The notes: generated from the sequence alone by a model not told the origin. A DNA stretch of 64,000 nt from a bacterium 1xD42-67 (GCA_003612335.1 RAYO01000016.1:25442-89441); one strand, 5' to 3'; positions 42,317 to 51,263 are shown, counted from the first letter of the stretch. Made by a program: numbers and translations.

Positions 42317-43030
42317 ATGCCGCCGATGGATGGTTATGATGAGCTGTCTCGGGAGGAAGAGGAACTGGCCCTCCCCTCCCCTGAGGAGGACGCCTCCCAA
42401 CGGTCCCCCCAGGGGGAGGCCGACGGCGAAGATGCGGAGGAGGGCTCCGGAGAGGGGCCCGGTGAGGAAGAGGAGCCACCCCGCCAACCGGGAGCGGATC
42501 TCTATGAGTGGCTCCAGCTCTTTTTAGGCTGTGTGATCGGGGCGGTGCTGCTGTTCAACTGTGTGGCCCGGCTCACCCGGGTGGACGGCCCCTCGATGGA
42601 CGATACCCTGCGCGACGGAGAGGTCATGCTGATCTGGTCTCTGGGCTACGCCCCGAAACAGGGGGACATCGTGGTGCTCAACAAGACCTCCGTCGTCCTG
42701 ACCGGCTGGAACGAGCCTCGGGCCATCGTCAAGCGGGTCATCGCCACTGGCGGACAGACGGTGGATATCGACTATGACACCGGGTCGGTCTATGTAGACG
42801 GCGTCCGCCTGGAGGAGCCCTATATCAAAGAGGAGATGTACCGTCCCCCCTTCACCACCACCCAGCAGACCCATTGGGAGGTCCCGGAGGGCTCGATCTT
42901 CGTCATGGGGGACAATCGGAACAACTCCACCGACAGCCGGGACGAGCGGCTGGGCACCGTGGACACCGGCTATGTGCTGGGCAAGGTGGTCTTCGCCCTG
43001 TGGCCCATGGACCGCTTCGGCGTGATATGA
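42317..43030 (+). CDS. lepB: Signal peptidase I
   Basis: Membrane serine protease that removes signal peptides, 237 residues. A long acidic cytoplasmic N-terminus (about 1-60) precedes one TM helix (about 62-82). The catalytic Ser is in DGPSMDDTL (about 89-97) and the Lys in KRVIATGG (about 135-142). The GDNRNNSTDSR box is at about 198-208. The ATG at 42317 touches the GGAGGG ribosome site, so the ATG 9 bases later (42326) is an equally good start. It is divergent from the SpoIIQ-like gene. Confidence 0.93.
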   Translation: MPPMDGYDELSREEEELALPSPEEDASQRSPQGEADGEDAEEGSGEGPGEEEEPPRQPGADLYEWLQLFLGCVIGAVLLFNCVARLTRVDGPSMDDTLRDGEVMLIWSLGYAPKQGDIVVLNKTSVVLTGWNEPRAIVKRVIATGGQTVDIDYDTGSVYVDGVRLEEPYIKEEMYRPPFTTTQQTHWEVPEGSIFVMGDNRNNSTDSRDERLGTVDTGYVLGKVVFALWPMDRFGVI

Positions 43031-43040
43031 CCGGATGACC

Positions 43041-43067
43041 AGGCGCGTCCCAGAACGGGACGCGCCT
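43041..43067 (+). terminator. Hairpin after lepB
   Basis: AGGCGCGTCCC-AGAAC-GGGACGCGCCT, a perfect 11-bp stem, but followed by GACACTTT rather than a T run. Confidence 0.55.
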
Positions 43068-43144
43068 GACACTTTATAGGCCGCGGATGGATCCATATTT
43101 CTTTCTATACGAGGAGAGAGAAGTATGGCAGCATCTTTGAAAGT

Positions 43145-43188
43145 AAAAACGTTCCGTATCCTATCAGTCACAGGATACAGAACGTTTT
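43145..43188 (-). terminator. Intrinsic terminator of typA
   Basis: Minus strand AAAACGTTCTGTATCCT, loop, AGGATACGGAACGTTTTT; stem of about 17 pairs with one mismatch and T residues on the minus side. Confidence 0.82.
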
Positions 43189-43191
43189 CAT

Positions 43192-45021
43192 TCAGCCCTT
43201 TTTCTTCGAGGCCTCCCGCATCCGGGCGCCGTGGTCCAGCAGGCGCTTGCGCAGGCGAAGATTCTCTGGGGTACACTCCAGCAGTTCGTCGTCGGCCAGG
43301 AACTCCAGACACTGCTCCAGGGAGAGCTGCCGGGGGGTGACCAGACGCAGGGCCTCGTCAGAGCCGGAGGCCCGCATGTTGGTCAGCTGCTTCTTCTTGC
43401 ACACATTGACCGAGATGTCCTCTGCCTTGGGGCACTCCCCCACGATCATGCCGCCGTAGACCGGGGTACCGGCTCCGATGAACAGGGCGCCCCTCTCCTG
43501 GGCGTTGAACAGGCCGTAGGTGACCGCCTCGCCCGTCTCGAAGGCCACCAGGGAGCCGGTGGACCGGCGGCTGATCTCGCCCTTCACAGGGGCGTAGCTG
43601 TCGAAGACGGAGGCCATGATGCCCTCCCCCTTGGTGTCAGTGAGGAACTCGCTGCGGTAGCCGAACAGGCCCCGGGCGGGGACCAGGAACTCCAGCTTGG
43701 TGCGGCTGCCCACAGGATTCATGGTGACGAACTCCCCCTTGCGGGAGCCCAGCTTCTCCATGACGGCCCCCACATAGTCGGTGGGCACATCGATGACCAC
43801 TCGCTCGATGGGCTCGCACTTGATGCCGTCCACCTCCTGATAGAGGACGCGGGGGGGCGACACCTGGAGCTCGTAGCCCTCCCGGCGCATGGTCTCGATG
43901 AGGATGGACAGGGACATCTCTCCCCGGCCGGCCACATTGAAGGAGTCGGTGGATCCCTCCACCTCAGACACCTTCAGAGACACGTCCTTCAGGGTCTCCC
44001 GGAAGAGCCGGTCACGGAGCTGGCGGCTGGTGACGAACTTGCCCTCCCGTCCGGCAAAGGGGGAGTCGTTCACCGAGAAGGTCATCTCGATGGTGGGGGC
44101 GGAGATCTGGACGAACTGGACGGGCTCCACCCGTTCCGGGGCGCAGATGGTGTCGCCGATGGTCACGTCGCCGATGCCGCTCAGGGCGATGATGTTGCCG
44201 GCGGCGGCCTCCTGCACCGGGACCTTGGCCAGACCGTCGAACTCATAGAGGGCGGTGGCCTTGGCCTTCATGGGGGCGTCGTCAGGGTGGTGGTAGTTGC
44301 ACACCGCGATCTCCTGGTTCTGCCTGACGGTCCCCCGCTCGATCCGGCCGATGGCGATCCGGCCCACGAACTCGTTGTAGTCGATAGAGGATACCAGCAT
44401 CTGGAAGGGGGCCTCCAGGTCCACCTCGGGGGCGGGGATATAGTCGAGGATGGTCTCAAAGAGGGGCTTTAGGTCGCTGCCCGCCACGTCAGGCTGGACG
44501 GAGGCGGTGCCCTGGCGGCCGGAGCAGAAGAGCATGGGGGAATCCAACTGCTCGTCGGTGGCGTCCAGGTCCAGCAGCAGCTCCAGACACTCGTCGATCA
44601 CCTCATACACCCGCTGGTCGGGGCGGTCGATCTTGTTCACCACCACGATCACCTTGTGGCCCAGTTCCAGGGCCTTGGACAGGACGAAGCGGGTCTGGGG
44701 CATGGGGCCCTCGGCGGCGTCCACCAGCAGGATGACCCCGTTGACCATCTTCAAGATCCGCTCCACCTCGCCGCCGAAGTCGGCATGGCCCGGGGTGTCC
44801 ACGATGTTGATCTTCACGTCGCCGTACTGCACGGCGGTGTTCTTGGCGGTGATGGTGATGCCCCGCTCGCGTTCCAGGTCGTTGGAGTCCATCACCCGGT
44901 CCACCACGGCCTGGTTCTCCCGGTAGACCCCGGATTGCTTGAGCATCTCGTCCACCAGGGTGGTCTTGCCGTGGTCCACGTGGGCGATGATGGCGATATT
45001 TCGTAATCTCTCATTTTTCAT
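43192..45021 (-). CDS. typA: Ribosome-associated GTPase TypA/BipA
   Basis: Translational GTPase of the EF-G/LepA class with roles in ribosome assembly and stress, 609 residues. G1 AHVDHGKTTLVDEML (14-28), G2 RERGITI (about 53-59), G3 DTPGHADFGGEVER, and G4 NKIDRPD are all present. The C-terminal domain has the BipA-specific GLFGYRSEFLTDTKGEG and ends with basic residues. Ribosome site is CTGAGGTGCATTTCCC. It has its own promoter at 45065-45093 and a terminator, so is monocistronic. Confidence 0.97.
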   Translation of the reverse strand: MKNERLRNIAIIAHVDHGKTTLVDEMLKQSGVYRENQAVVDRVMDSNDLERERGITITAKNTAVQYGDVKINIVDTPGHADFGGEVERILKMVNGVILLVDAAEGPMPQTRFVLSKALELGHKVIVVVNKIDRPDQRVYEVIDECLELLLDLDATDEQLDSPMLFCSGRQGTASVQPDVAGSDLKPLFETILDYIPAPEVDLEAPFQMLVSSIDYNEFVGRIAIGRIERGTVRQNQEIAVCNYHHPDDAPMKAKATALYEFDGLAKVPVQEAAAGNIIALSGIGDVTIGDTICAPERVEPVQFVQISAPTIEMTFSVNDSPFAGREGKFVTSRQLRDRLFRETLKDVSLKVSEVEGSTDSFNVAGRGEMSLSILIETMRREGYELQVSPPRVLYQEVDGIKCEPIERVVIDVPTDYVGAVMEKLGSRKGEFVTMNPVGSRTKLEFLVPARGLFGYRSEFLTDTKGEGIMASVFDSYAPVKGEISRRSTGSLVAFETGEAVTYGLFNAQERGALFIGAGTPVYGGMIVGECPKAEDISVNVCKKKQLTNMRASGSDEALRLVTPRQLSLEQCLEFLADDELLECTPENLRLRKRLLDHGARMREASKKKG

Positions 45022-45064
45022 GGGAAATGCACCTCAGATCTGTAGATTCTCGATCAGCCAGAGC

Positions 45065-45093
45065 ATTATACCCCTATCCCATCAAAAAAGCAA
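45065..45093 (-). promoter_or_regulatory. Sigma-A promoter of typA
   Basis: Minus strand TTGCTT (45088-45093), 17 bases, TATAAT (45065-45070). Confidence 0.82.
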
Positions 45094-45225
45094 CACGGAT
45101 GGAGAAAAAACACGTACAAAGGGGATCCCCATTCCCTTCCAGGCTCTGTATATTAAGGAAAAGAGCTCCCCTCTCCAGAGCGTGCCCGGCCGGCAAAAAA
45201 TTAGAACAAAGATCTGAATCCCCTC

Positions 45226-45254
45226 TTGACGATCTGGAACGGACGTTGTATACT
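45226..45254 (+). promoter_or_regulatory. Sigma-A promoter of the small membrane protein gene
   Basis: TTGACG (45226-45231), 17 bases, TATACT (45249-45254). Transcription should start near 45261. Confidence 0.82.
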
Positions 45255-45262
45255 ACTGTATG

Positions 45263-45274
45263 GAACGAGTGTTC
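45263..45274. promoter_or_regulatory. Candidate LexA (SOS) box
   Basis: GAACGAGTGTTC fits GAACNNNNGTTC; against the Bacillus pattern CGAACRNRYGTTYG it matches 12 of 14 positions. It lies 9 bases downstream of the -10, at the expected transcription start, where a repressor would block initiation. Confidence 0.62.
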
Positions 45275-45362
45275 TTTTCCAAGGGTGCGGATAAAAGTCC
45301 GGTCTTTTGGACACCATCTATCATATGATATCCTTATCTTAAGGATCGTGGAGGGGACATAT

Positions 45363-45656
45363 ATGCAGACCATGTACTATCCTATCTCTGACCATGTCCA
45401 GCCCGCCGGGGAGATAGTGGACCTGGAGGAGCTGCGCCGCAGGCGCGCCCAGGCCCAGCGGGACAGTCTGGCTCGCAGCCCGGAGCCCGCTCCTGAAGAG
45501 ATGGAGGAACGTCTTTTCCATCCGGTGGTGCTCACCACCGCCCGGGAGGACCGCCGCCAGGCCCGGCGGGAGCAGCGGAGCTGGGTACTGGACATCTGTG
45601 CCAGTCTGGCCGTGGTGTTCATGACACTGGTGTTCGCTCTGCGGATCTTGATGTGA
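45363..45656 (+). CDS. Small C-terminally anchored membrane protein, possibly SOS-controlled
   Basis: A 97-residue protein: a cytoplasmic part rich in Arg and Glu (21-72) and one TM helix at the very C-terminus (about 75-96, ICASLAVVFMTLVFALRIL). No family recognised. ATG 45363 follows GTGGAGGGGACATAT. Its promoter carries a GAACNNNNGTTC box at the start point. Small single-pass proteins under LexA (YneA, SidA, DivS, ChiZ) are often division inhibitors, so a checkpoint role is a reasonable guess, not shown by sequence. It has its own strong terminator. Confidence 0.72.
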   Translation: MQTMYYPISDHVQPAGEIVDLEELRRRRAQAQRDSLARSPEPAPEEMEERLFHPVVLTTAREDRRQARREQRSWVLDICASLAVVFMTLVFALRILM

Positions 45657-45720
45657 GCTCTGCCAACAGGATGGTCCCATATCTTGGGGGATCTTCTCGA
45701 ATCGACTGCAAATGAGGTGA

Positions 45721-45756
45721 AGAACGCCGCGTGCTCTCACGCGGCGTTCTATTTTT
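45721..45756 (+). terminator. Intrinsic terminator of the small membrane protein gene
   Basis: AGAACGCCGCGTG-CTCT-CACGCGGCGTTCT then ATTTTT: a perfect 13-bp stem. Confidence 0.92.
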
Positions 45757-45801
45757 GTGCATTTTTTTCAAGGATATCCAGTCCCTTGACGAAAAAGGGG
45801 G

Positions 45802-45830
45802 TTGACGGGAGAGGAAAAAATGTGTATATT
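45802..45830 (+). promoter_or_regulatory. Sigma-A promoter of the LysM-G5-M23 gene
   Basis: TTGACG (45802-45807), 17 bases, TATATT (45825-45830). Confidence 0.8.
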
Positions 45831-45903
45831 ATTGTTACCGTTTTGTAACTCTTATTTCATCGTTGTAATTTTTACAGCTACCCTACACAGTGAGGTGATC
45901 GAT

Positions 45904-47616
45904 ATGGCCCAGGTGAAGGATCAGGTCCGCAGACGGACCGCCCATCCCCGGAGACCAGAGGAGCTCAGGCAGGAGAGCACAGGTGCCAAGACCCGAAAGA
46001 TGGACGCTCAGAGACACCATTCCAGGCCGGAGGAGGGACAGCCCCGCCAGAGACGGCCGAAGGAAGGGGTTCAGAAGCCCGCGGAGCCGGCTCAGATCCA
46101 GCCGGTCAAGGCGGAGGCTCCGGTGTCTGTCAGAGGCCAGGAGCCCCGGGAGGAGGGAAAGAAGCCCACCCTCCAGGAGCGCAGACGGGAGGCGGAGCGC
46201 TACCTCAAGGCGGCCCGGGAGTGGTCCCGGATCCACTTCCGCCGCTGGACCCACCTGTTCCATGGAGCGGCCGCCGGGACCCTGGCGGTGGGGCCTGTCT
46301 CCTTCCTGCTGGTGGCCGGGGCCTTGGGCGCTGCCCTCACCCTGACCACGCTCTACTCCACCAGCTATGCCGTCATCATAGACGGCCAGGAGGTTGGAGT
46401 GGTGGCCGACCAGAGCATGGTAGACCACGCCATCCAGACCGTGGAGGCCCGAGGCACTGAACTGCTGGGCTATGACTACCAGGTCCAGGGGGAGATCGAC
46501 TACAGCTTCGCCCTTACCCTGAAGAGCGACCTGAGCCAGGAGCAGGACATCCGCAACTACTTCTACGGCCAGCTCAACGAGATCAGCGACCAGCTCCGGT
46601 CCTACCAGGTGTCCCTGGACGGCCAGGTGGTGGGAGTGGTGAAGGATGAGAGTGCCCTCAACGAGATGCTGGATGGGATCAAGTCCGCCTACGTCACTGA
46701 GTACACCACCGCCTCCGGATTCGTAGAGGAACTGTCGGTGGATGCTGTCTACGCTGTGGACGACCTGATGACCGTGGGCGAGATGGAGGAGGCCCTGAAG
46801 GCCAATACCACCGGCGAGACCACCTACACCGTGGTGAAGGGCGACACCTATAACGGGATCGCATACCGCAATGATATGTCCCTCAGCGACCTGATGGCGC
46901 TCAACCCCCAGGCCAGCCTGAACCGCCTGATGGTGGGCGATGTCCTCAACGTGAAGGAGGTCGTCCCCGCTCTGTCGGTCCAGACCGTGGAGCACCAGGT
47001 CTATACCGAGGCCATCGAATGCCCGGTGGAGACGGTGGAGGACAGCTCCATGTATAAGGGCGACTCCAAGATCGTCACCCAGGGCGAGAAGGGCGAGGCC
47101 GAGGTGGAGGCGGATGTGACCTTCATCAACGGCTATGAACAGGAGCGCACCGTCACCAGCAAGACCACCCTGCGGGAGCCTACTACGACCGTCAAGGCAG
47201 TGGGCACCAAGGAGCGGCCCAAGACCGCCTCTAAGGGCACCTATATCTGGCCGGTGAGCAGCCACCGGATCAACTCCTACTTCGGCGGCCGGCGGATCTT
47301 CGGCAGCTACAGCTACCACTCCGGCCTGGATATCCATGCCAGCTACGGCGAGGCGGTCAAGGCGGCTGACGGCGGCACCGTCACCTTCGCCGGCTATAAG
47401 GGCAGCTACGGCAACCTGGTCATCATCACCCACGACAACGGTACCCAGACCTACTACGCCCATAACTCCAGCTTGGTGGTCTCTGCGGGACAGAAGGTCT
47501 ACCAGGGCCAGACCGTGGCCAAGGCGGGCTCCACCGGCCGGTCCACCGGCGTCCACTGCCACTTCGAGGTCCGTGTCCGCGGCACTGCGGTCAACCCCCT
47601 GAACTACCTGCGATAA
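45904..47616 (+). CDS. LysM-G5-M23 cell-wall peptidase, membrane anchored
   Basis: Envelope protein of 570 residues. A basic, disordered cytoplasmic N-terminus (1-115, rich in Arg/Gln/Pro) leads to a TM helix at about 120-148. An extracellular part of about 150 residues follows, with two YxVxxDGQxVGVV-type segments. Then come a LysM domain (about 305-352, YTVVKGDTYNGIAYRND), a G5 domain (about 359-437) and an M23 domain (445-570) with HSGLDIHAS and HCHFEVR zinc motifs. It probably cuts peptidoglycan cross-links. I chose ATG 45904 for GAGGTGATCG upstream. It is transcribed from its own promoter. Confidence 0.9.
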   Translation: MAQVKDQVRRRTAHPRRPEELRQESTGAKTRKMDAQRHHSRPEEGQPRQRRPKEGVQKPAEPAQIQPVKAEAPVSVRGQEPREEGKKPTLQERRREAERYLKAAREWSRIHFRRWTHLFHGAAAGTLAVGPVSFLLVAGALGAALTLTTLYSTSYAVIIDGQEVGVVADQSMVDHAIQTVEARGTELLGYDYQVQGEIDYSFALTLKSDLSQEQDIRNYFYGQLNEISDQLRSYQVSLDGQVVGVVKDESALNEMLDGIKSAYVTEYTTASGFVEELSVDAVYAVDDLMTVGEMEEALKANTTGETTYTVVKGDTYNGIAYRNDMSLSDLMALNPQASLNRLMVGDVLNVKEVVPALSVQTVEHQVYTEAIECPVETVEDSSMYKGDSKIVTQGEKGEAEVEADVTFINGYEQERTVTSKTTLREPTTTVKAVGTKERPKTASKGTYIWPVSSHRINSYFGGRRIFGSYSYHSGLDIHASYGEAVKAADGGTVTFAGYKGSYGNLVIITHDNGTQTYYAHNSSLVVSAGQKVYQGQTVAKAGSTGRSTGVHCHFEVRVRGTAVNPLNYLR

Positions 47617-47625
47617 CGAGAAGGG

Positions 47626-47658
47626 ACGCCCCCGCTCTTTCCAGAGCGGGGGCGTTTT
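47626..47658 (+). terminator. Intrinsic terminator of the LysM-G5-M23 gene
   Basis: ACGCCCCCGCTCT-TTCC-AGAGCGGGGGCGT followed by TTT: perfect 13-bp stem. Confidence 0.9.
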
Positions 47659-47666
47659 CATGCCGG

Positions 47667-49535
47667 TCAGTCCCGGACCTCATGCTCCCGATAGTATTGG
47701 ATCTGGAGGAAGCGCTGGTAGAAGGCCATCTCCTCCTCCGGCAGGACATCTGTGAGGACGCCGTCTGCCAGGAACCGGCCGGAGATGTGGAGCAACGGGG
47801 AGATCTCCCGCATCTGCCGGGACAGCTCCATAAAGCCGGGGCCCTGCCAGCCGCACGAGTCGAAGACCTTGGGCATGAGGAAGCAGGCGGAGAAGTCGCC
47901 TCCCTCCCCCACGAAGTCCCTCCCCAGGACCTCCTTGGCGGCGGAGTTGGCCCAGATCAGATAGGGCGTGGAGTATCGGCTGCGCAGGCCCTCCAGAGTG
48001 GACAGGTAGAGATCGATCCCCAGTTCGTCATAGACCGAGGCGTTGTTGCCCGCCCATGGCTTGTGGTCGCCGAAGAGGACCAGCACGACGGGCTCGTCCA
48101 TCTCCTCCAAGGCCCCGGTCAGGTCGGTCACCGCCTGGATGGTGCGGGACAGACCGTCAAAATAGTTGTTCAGGATGTTGCAGCTCTCTTCGCTCAGGCC
48201 GGTCTCCTCAGGGACGAAGAGGCGCAGGCCCTGGGTAAAGGCGGTCTCATAGGGGCCGTGGTTCTGATAGGTGACTGAGAAGGAGAAGCAGGGGCCATCC
48301 TCCAGCCGAGCCTGGAGCTGCTCCAGGTCTACTTGGAACAAGAAAGCATCAGAATCCCGCACTGCGCCGGGGATGGTGAGGAAGGGGGCGAAATAGTTCT
48401 CCAAAAACCGGTAGTCCTGGAAGCCCAGATCCCGATTCACGTTCTGCCGGTTATAGAACCACTCCTGCCCCGGGTGGCTGCCGAAGGTCTGGTAGCCTTG
48501 GTCACGGAAGTACCAGACATAGGAGTCGGTGACGGATCGGAGTTCCTCATGGGTGGAATAGCCGGTGAGGAAGGCCCACTCGGTATCCACCGTCCCCCCG
48601 GCGAAGATGTTGGTCAGCAGGTCGCCGGAGACGGATCCCTCTTCCAGAGCGTGCCAGGGGGCGTAGAGCTCCTGTACCGCCTCGTACCCGGCCAGCGCGT
48701 CGAAATCAGTCATGTCGCAGAAGGCTTCCAGCATGAAGGCCATCACCGACACCTGCTCCTCCGGGGGGATATCGTGGCTGTCCAGTTCCTCCCAAGCGGC
48801 GGCGGCCTCCGCCTTCTGGTAGCCTTGGGGCGGAGAGGGGAACAGATCCTTCCCGCTGTGCAGGAAAGAGTAGACGCAGCCCTTGGACAGATAGAGCTCT
48901 GCGGGGGACCAGGGATTGATCACAGCGTCGTTGTCCGCCTGCTCATAGAGGACGTCGCTGCTGTAGGGGCCGGCCAGAGCCACTGCGGTCAGGATCAGAC
49001 AGGTGACCGCGCCATAGATCCGCGTCCCCCAGCGCCGCACGCCCCGGGGCATCAAAAGGAGGGCGGCGATCAGTCCCAGGGCCAGAAGGGCCAGGAAGAC
49101 GACCGCCAGCCGTCCAGGGGACAGGTCGTAGCCCCCGACGATATCCCCCGCCTCCAGGGCCAGCCGCAGGTCGGAGGCCAGCAGAGGGTCGGTGCGCAGG
49201 CGGATCTTGTAATAGTTGGCCAGGACGATCCCCGCCACAGGGAGGGCGCAGCCCAGATAGGCGGCCCAGGCCCGGCCGGAGAGGAAGTAGAACAGCCAGA
49301 TCAGCAGCACCGGGAACAGACAGTTCATCGCCGGGAACAGAGGATCGCGGCAGAAGCCCTCCAAGACCAGGTGCTCCCACATAGGTTCATAGATGTAGAG
49401 GGAGGCGGCCATGGACAGCAGGCCCACGCAGCAGCCCGATCCCGTCAGGGCCAGGGCCATCCAGATGTGATGGGCCAGGGCGTACTGCTCCTCCGTCCCC
49501 GGGGGCAGGCGCAGGATACGATATAATGTCTTCAT
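47667..49535 (-). CDS. LTA synthase-type sulfatase-family membrane protein
   Basis: A 622-residue membrane protein: about five hydrophobic segments in the first 190 residues, then an extracellular sulfatase/alkaline-phosphatase-fold domain (about 225-590). The nucleophilic threonine is expected in FAGGTVDTEWAFLTG (about 300-314), typical of LtaS-like enzymes that transfer glycerol phosphate from phosphatidylglycerol. The metal-binding FGDHKPW is near residue 490. Whether it makes lipoteichoic acid or modifies another glycan cannot be told. Start ATG 49535 follows GGGGGAGAG; a longer frame extends into the nhaC terminator and is not credible. Confidence 0.87.
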   Translation of the reverse strand: MKTLYRILRLPPGTEEQYALAHHIWMALALTGSGCCVGLLSMAASLYIYEPMWEHLVLEGFCRDPLFPAMNCLFPVLLIWLFYFLSGRAWAAYLGCALPVAGIVLANYYKIRLRTDPLLASDLRLALEAGDIVGGYDLSPGRLAVVFLALLALGLIAALLLMPRGVRRWGTRIYGAVTCLILTAVALAGPYSSDVLYEQADNDAVINPWSPAELYLSKGCVYSFLHSGKDLFPSPPQGYQKAEAAAAWEELDSHDIPPEEQVSVMAFMLEAFCDMTDFDALAGYEAVQELYAPWHALEEGSVSGDLLTNIFAGGTVDTEWAFLTGYSTHEELRSVTDSYVWYFRDQGYQTFGSHPGQEWFYNRQNVNRDLGFQDYRFLENYFAPFLTIPGAVRDSDAFLFQVDLEQLQARLEDGPCFSFSVTYQNHGPYETAFTQGLRLFVPEETGLSEESCNILNNYFDGLSRTIQAVTDLTGALEEMDEPVVLVLFGDHKPWAGNNASVYDELGIDLYLSTLEGLRSRYSTPYLIWANSAAKEVLGRDFVGEGGDFSACFLMPKVFDSCGWQGPGFMELSRQMREISPLLHISGRFLADGVLTDVLPEEEMAFYQRFLQIQYYREHEVRD

Positions 49536-49658
49536 GAGGATGACTCTCCCCCAATGGGCTTTTTTTAGACGTGTACGGCGCTCTGTCCTTATTCTAACAG
49601 AGCCTGAGACATCTTGCAAGGTGCGCAGGGGGATCTTTCCGCCTGTGAGGCAGGAAAA

Positions 49659-49685
49659 GAGCCCGCCGGCAAGCGGGCTCTTTTT
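49659..49685. terminator. Bidirectional terminator between nhaC and the LTA synthase-type gene
   Basis: GAGCCCGC, loop of 6, GCGGGCTC with TTTTT on the plus side and TTTT on the minus side; it serves nhaC (minus). Confidence 0.85.
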
Positions 49686-49702
49686 CGATCGGACCGTGAT
49701 GC

Positions 49703-51142
49703 TCAGACCTTGGCGGCCTTTTTCTTCTTGTTCAGGCGCACGCCATCCATATCGCAGACAGTAATGCCCATGAACGCCATCACGATAACGGCGATGGGCA
49801 TCAGCCAGTTGAACACGGCCCAGGGCGCATACATGACCAGTTCGATGCCCAAGGTGGTGGAGATGAACACGCCGCAGGTGTTCCAGGGAATCAGTGCGGA
49901 GGTGACCGTGCCGGCGCTCTCCAGTGCGTTGGACAGGCACTTGGGGTGCAGGCCCTGATTCTGATACTCCTCGGCATACATGCGGCCGGGCATGATGATG
50001 GAGATGTACTGCTCGGGCATGATCGCGTTGGAGGCCACGCAGGTGAGCTCGGTGAGGGTGACCAGGCTAGCGGGGGTCTTGGCCAGCTTCTTCAGCTGAT
50101 TCACCACGACCTCCAGCTGGTGGGTGTCTTCCATGATCCCGCCGAACATCATGGCGATCATGGCCATGGAGACAGAGAACATCATGCTCTCGATCCCGCC
50201 GCGGTTGAGCAGCTCGTCGATCTCAAAGATCCCGGTCTCACAGGAGAAGCCGCTCATGCCCACAGACATCAGGGAGCCCAGGGTACACTCAGACTGGAAG
50301 ATCATACCGATGATGCCGCCCGCGATGATGCCCAGGGTGATGCCGGGGATGGCGGGCACCTTCAGAGCCACCGCCGCGATGACGATCACAGGAGGCAGGA
50401 GCAACAGGGGGTTGATGTTGAACATGCTGTCCAGGGCGGTGGAGATCTCCACGGCCTTGCTCATGTCGGCGTTGCCGCCGTGATACTGGACCATGCCCAG
50501 GATCCCGAAGAAGACCAGTGTGATGGCATAGACGATGCCTGTGGGCAGCATCATGAACTTCACGTGGGTCATGACGTCGGTCCCGGCCATGGCGGGGGCC
50601 AGGTTGGTGGTGTCGGACAGGGGGGACATCTTGTCGCCGAAGTAGGCTCCCGACAGGATCGCGCCGGCGGTCATGCCCAGATCCATGCCCAGGCCCAGAC
50701 CGATGCCCATGAAAGCCACGCCCATGGTGCCCATGGTGCCCCAGGAGGAGCCGGTGGCCAGGGAGGTGATGGAGCAGATCAGCACCACGGCGATGAAGAA
50801 GATGGCGGGATGCAGGATCTTCAGTCCGTAGTAGATCATGGCGGGCACTACGCCGGCGTCCAGCCAGACGCCGATCAGCACGCCGATGATGATCAGGATA
50901 CAGCAGGACTGGAGTGCGCGGTAGATGCCGTCCAGCATGGACTTCTCGATCTCTTCCCACTTATAGCCCAGATAGAGGGCCATGCACGCGGCGATGATCG
51001 TGCCGATGAACATGGGGACGTGGGGATCGACCTCGAACTTGATGATCCCGACGCCGATCACGACCACCATCAGCACCAAGGTGATCAAGGCCTCCCAGAG
51101 CTTCGGCATACGGCCGGAGCTGGTCTTTTTGTTTTCACTCAC
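49703..51142 (-). CDS. nhaC: Na+/H+ antiporter NhaC-family protein
   Basis: Integral membrane antiporter with about 11-12 helices, 479 residues from the chosen start. Family motifs include TGSSWGTMGTMGVAFMGIG (near 138-156), AGAILSGAYFGDKMSPLSDTT (near 164-184, in parts) and IPWNTCGVF near 418. Na+, or organic-acid/Na+ exchange (malate-lactate type), are both possible. I chose the GTG at 51140-51142, which overlaps a candidate leader ORF by 8 bases; the TTG at 51154 immediately follows AAAGG and is too close to it. It is downstream of the arg operon and has its own promoter. Confidence 0.85.
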   Translation of the reverse strand: MSENKKTSSGRMPKLWEALITLVLMVVVIGVGIIKFEVDPHVPMFIGTIIAACMALYLGYKWEEIEKSMLDGIYRALQSCCILIIIGVLIGVWLDAGVVPAMIYYGLKILHPAIFFIAVVLICSITSLATGSSWGTMGTMGVAFMGIGLGLGMDLGMTAGAILSGAYFGDKMSPLSDTTNLAPAMAGTDVMTHVKFMMLPTGIVYAITLVFFGILGMVQYHGGNADMSKAVEISTALDSMFNINPLLLLPPVIVIAAVALKVPAIPGITLGIIAGGIIGMIFQSECTLGSLMSVGMSGFSCETGIFEIDELLNRGGIESMMFSVSMAMIAMMFGGIMEDTHQLEVVVNQLKKLAKTPASLVTLTELTCVASNAIMPEQYISIIMPGRMYAEEYQNQGLHPKCLSNALESAGTVTSALIPWNTCGVFISTTLGIELVMYAPWAVFNWLMPIAVIVMAFMGITVCDMDGVRLNKKKKAAKV

Positions 51143-51263
51143 TGATCTTACCAACCTTTCTTAATGCACACACTCCTCCGCCCGGCTGGGCGGACAAATG
51201 CATCGTTTGGATAACATCGCGTTTTCCGGTGATCCGTGGGTCTCGATACAGGGACAATGGCAA
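51135..51263 (-). CDS. Candidate leader ORF of nhaC
   Basis: A 42-residue reading frame from TTG (51261-51263) with a strong ribosome site (GGGGAGGAGAGGTG) at good spacing, read as MPLSLYRDPRITGKR at its start and ending GGVCALRKVGKISE. It lies in the 5' leader made from the promoter at 51340-51368. Its stop TGA overlaps the nhaC GTG by 8 bases, which suggests translational coupling. No family is recognised. It might instead be chance reading of leader sequence; the perfect spacing and overlap favour translation. Confidence 0.5.
   Translation of the reverse strand: MPLSLYRDPRITGKRDVIQTMHLSAQPGGGVCALRKVGKISE

Larger units (their letters stand above)
45022..45362. other. Divergent intergenic region typA / SOS-type gene
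   Basis: A 341-base gap that holds the typA promoter (45065-45093), a central part without recognised features (45094-45225), then a promoter with a LexA-type box (45226-45274) and a leader of about 100 bases for the plus-strand gene. The leader contains the palindromes ATCATATGAT (45320-45329) and CCTTATCTTAAGG (45332-45344). Confidence 0.7.

Noticed and set aside
43125..43340. Plus-strand ORF with a good ribosome site opposite the typA 3' end
   Set aside because: It reads through the typA terminator hairpin into antisense of typA, with a low-complexity Arg/Pro product.
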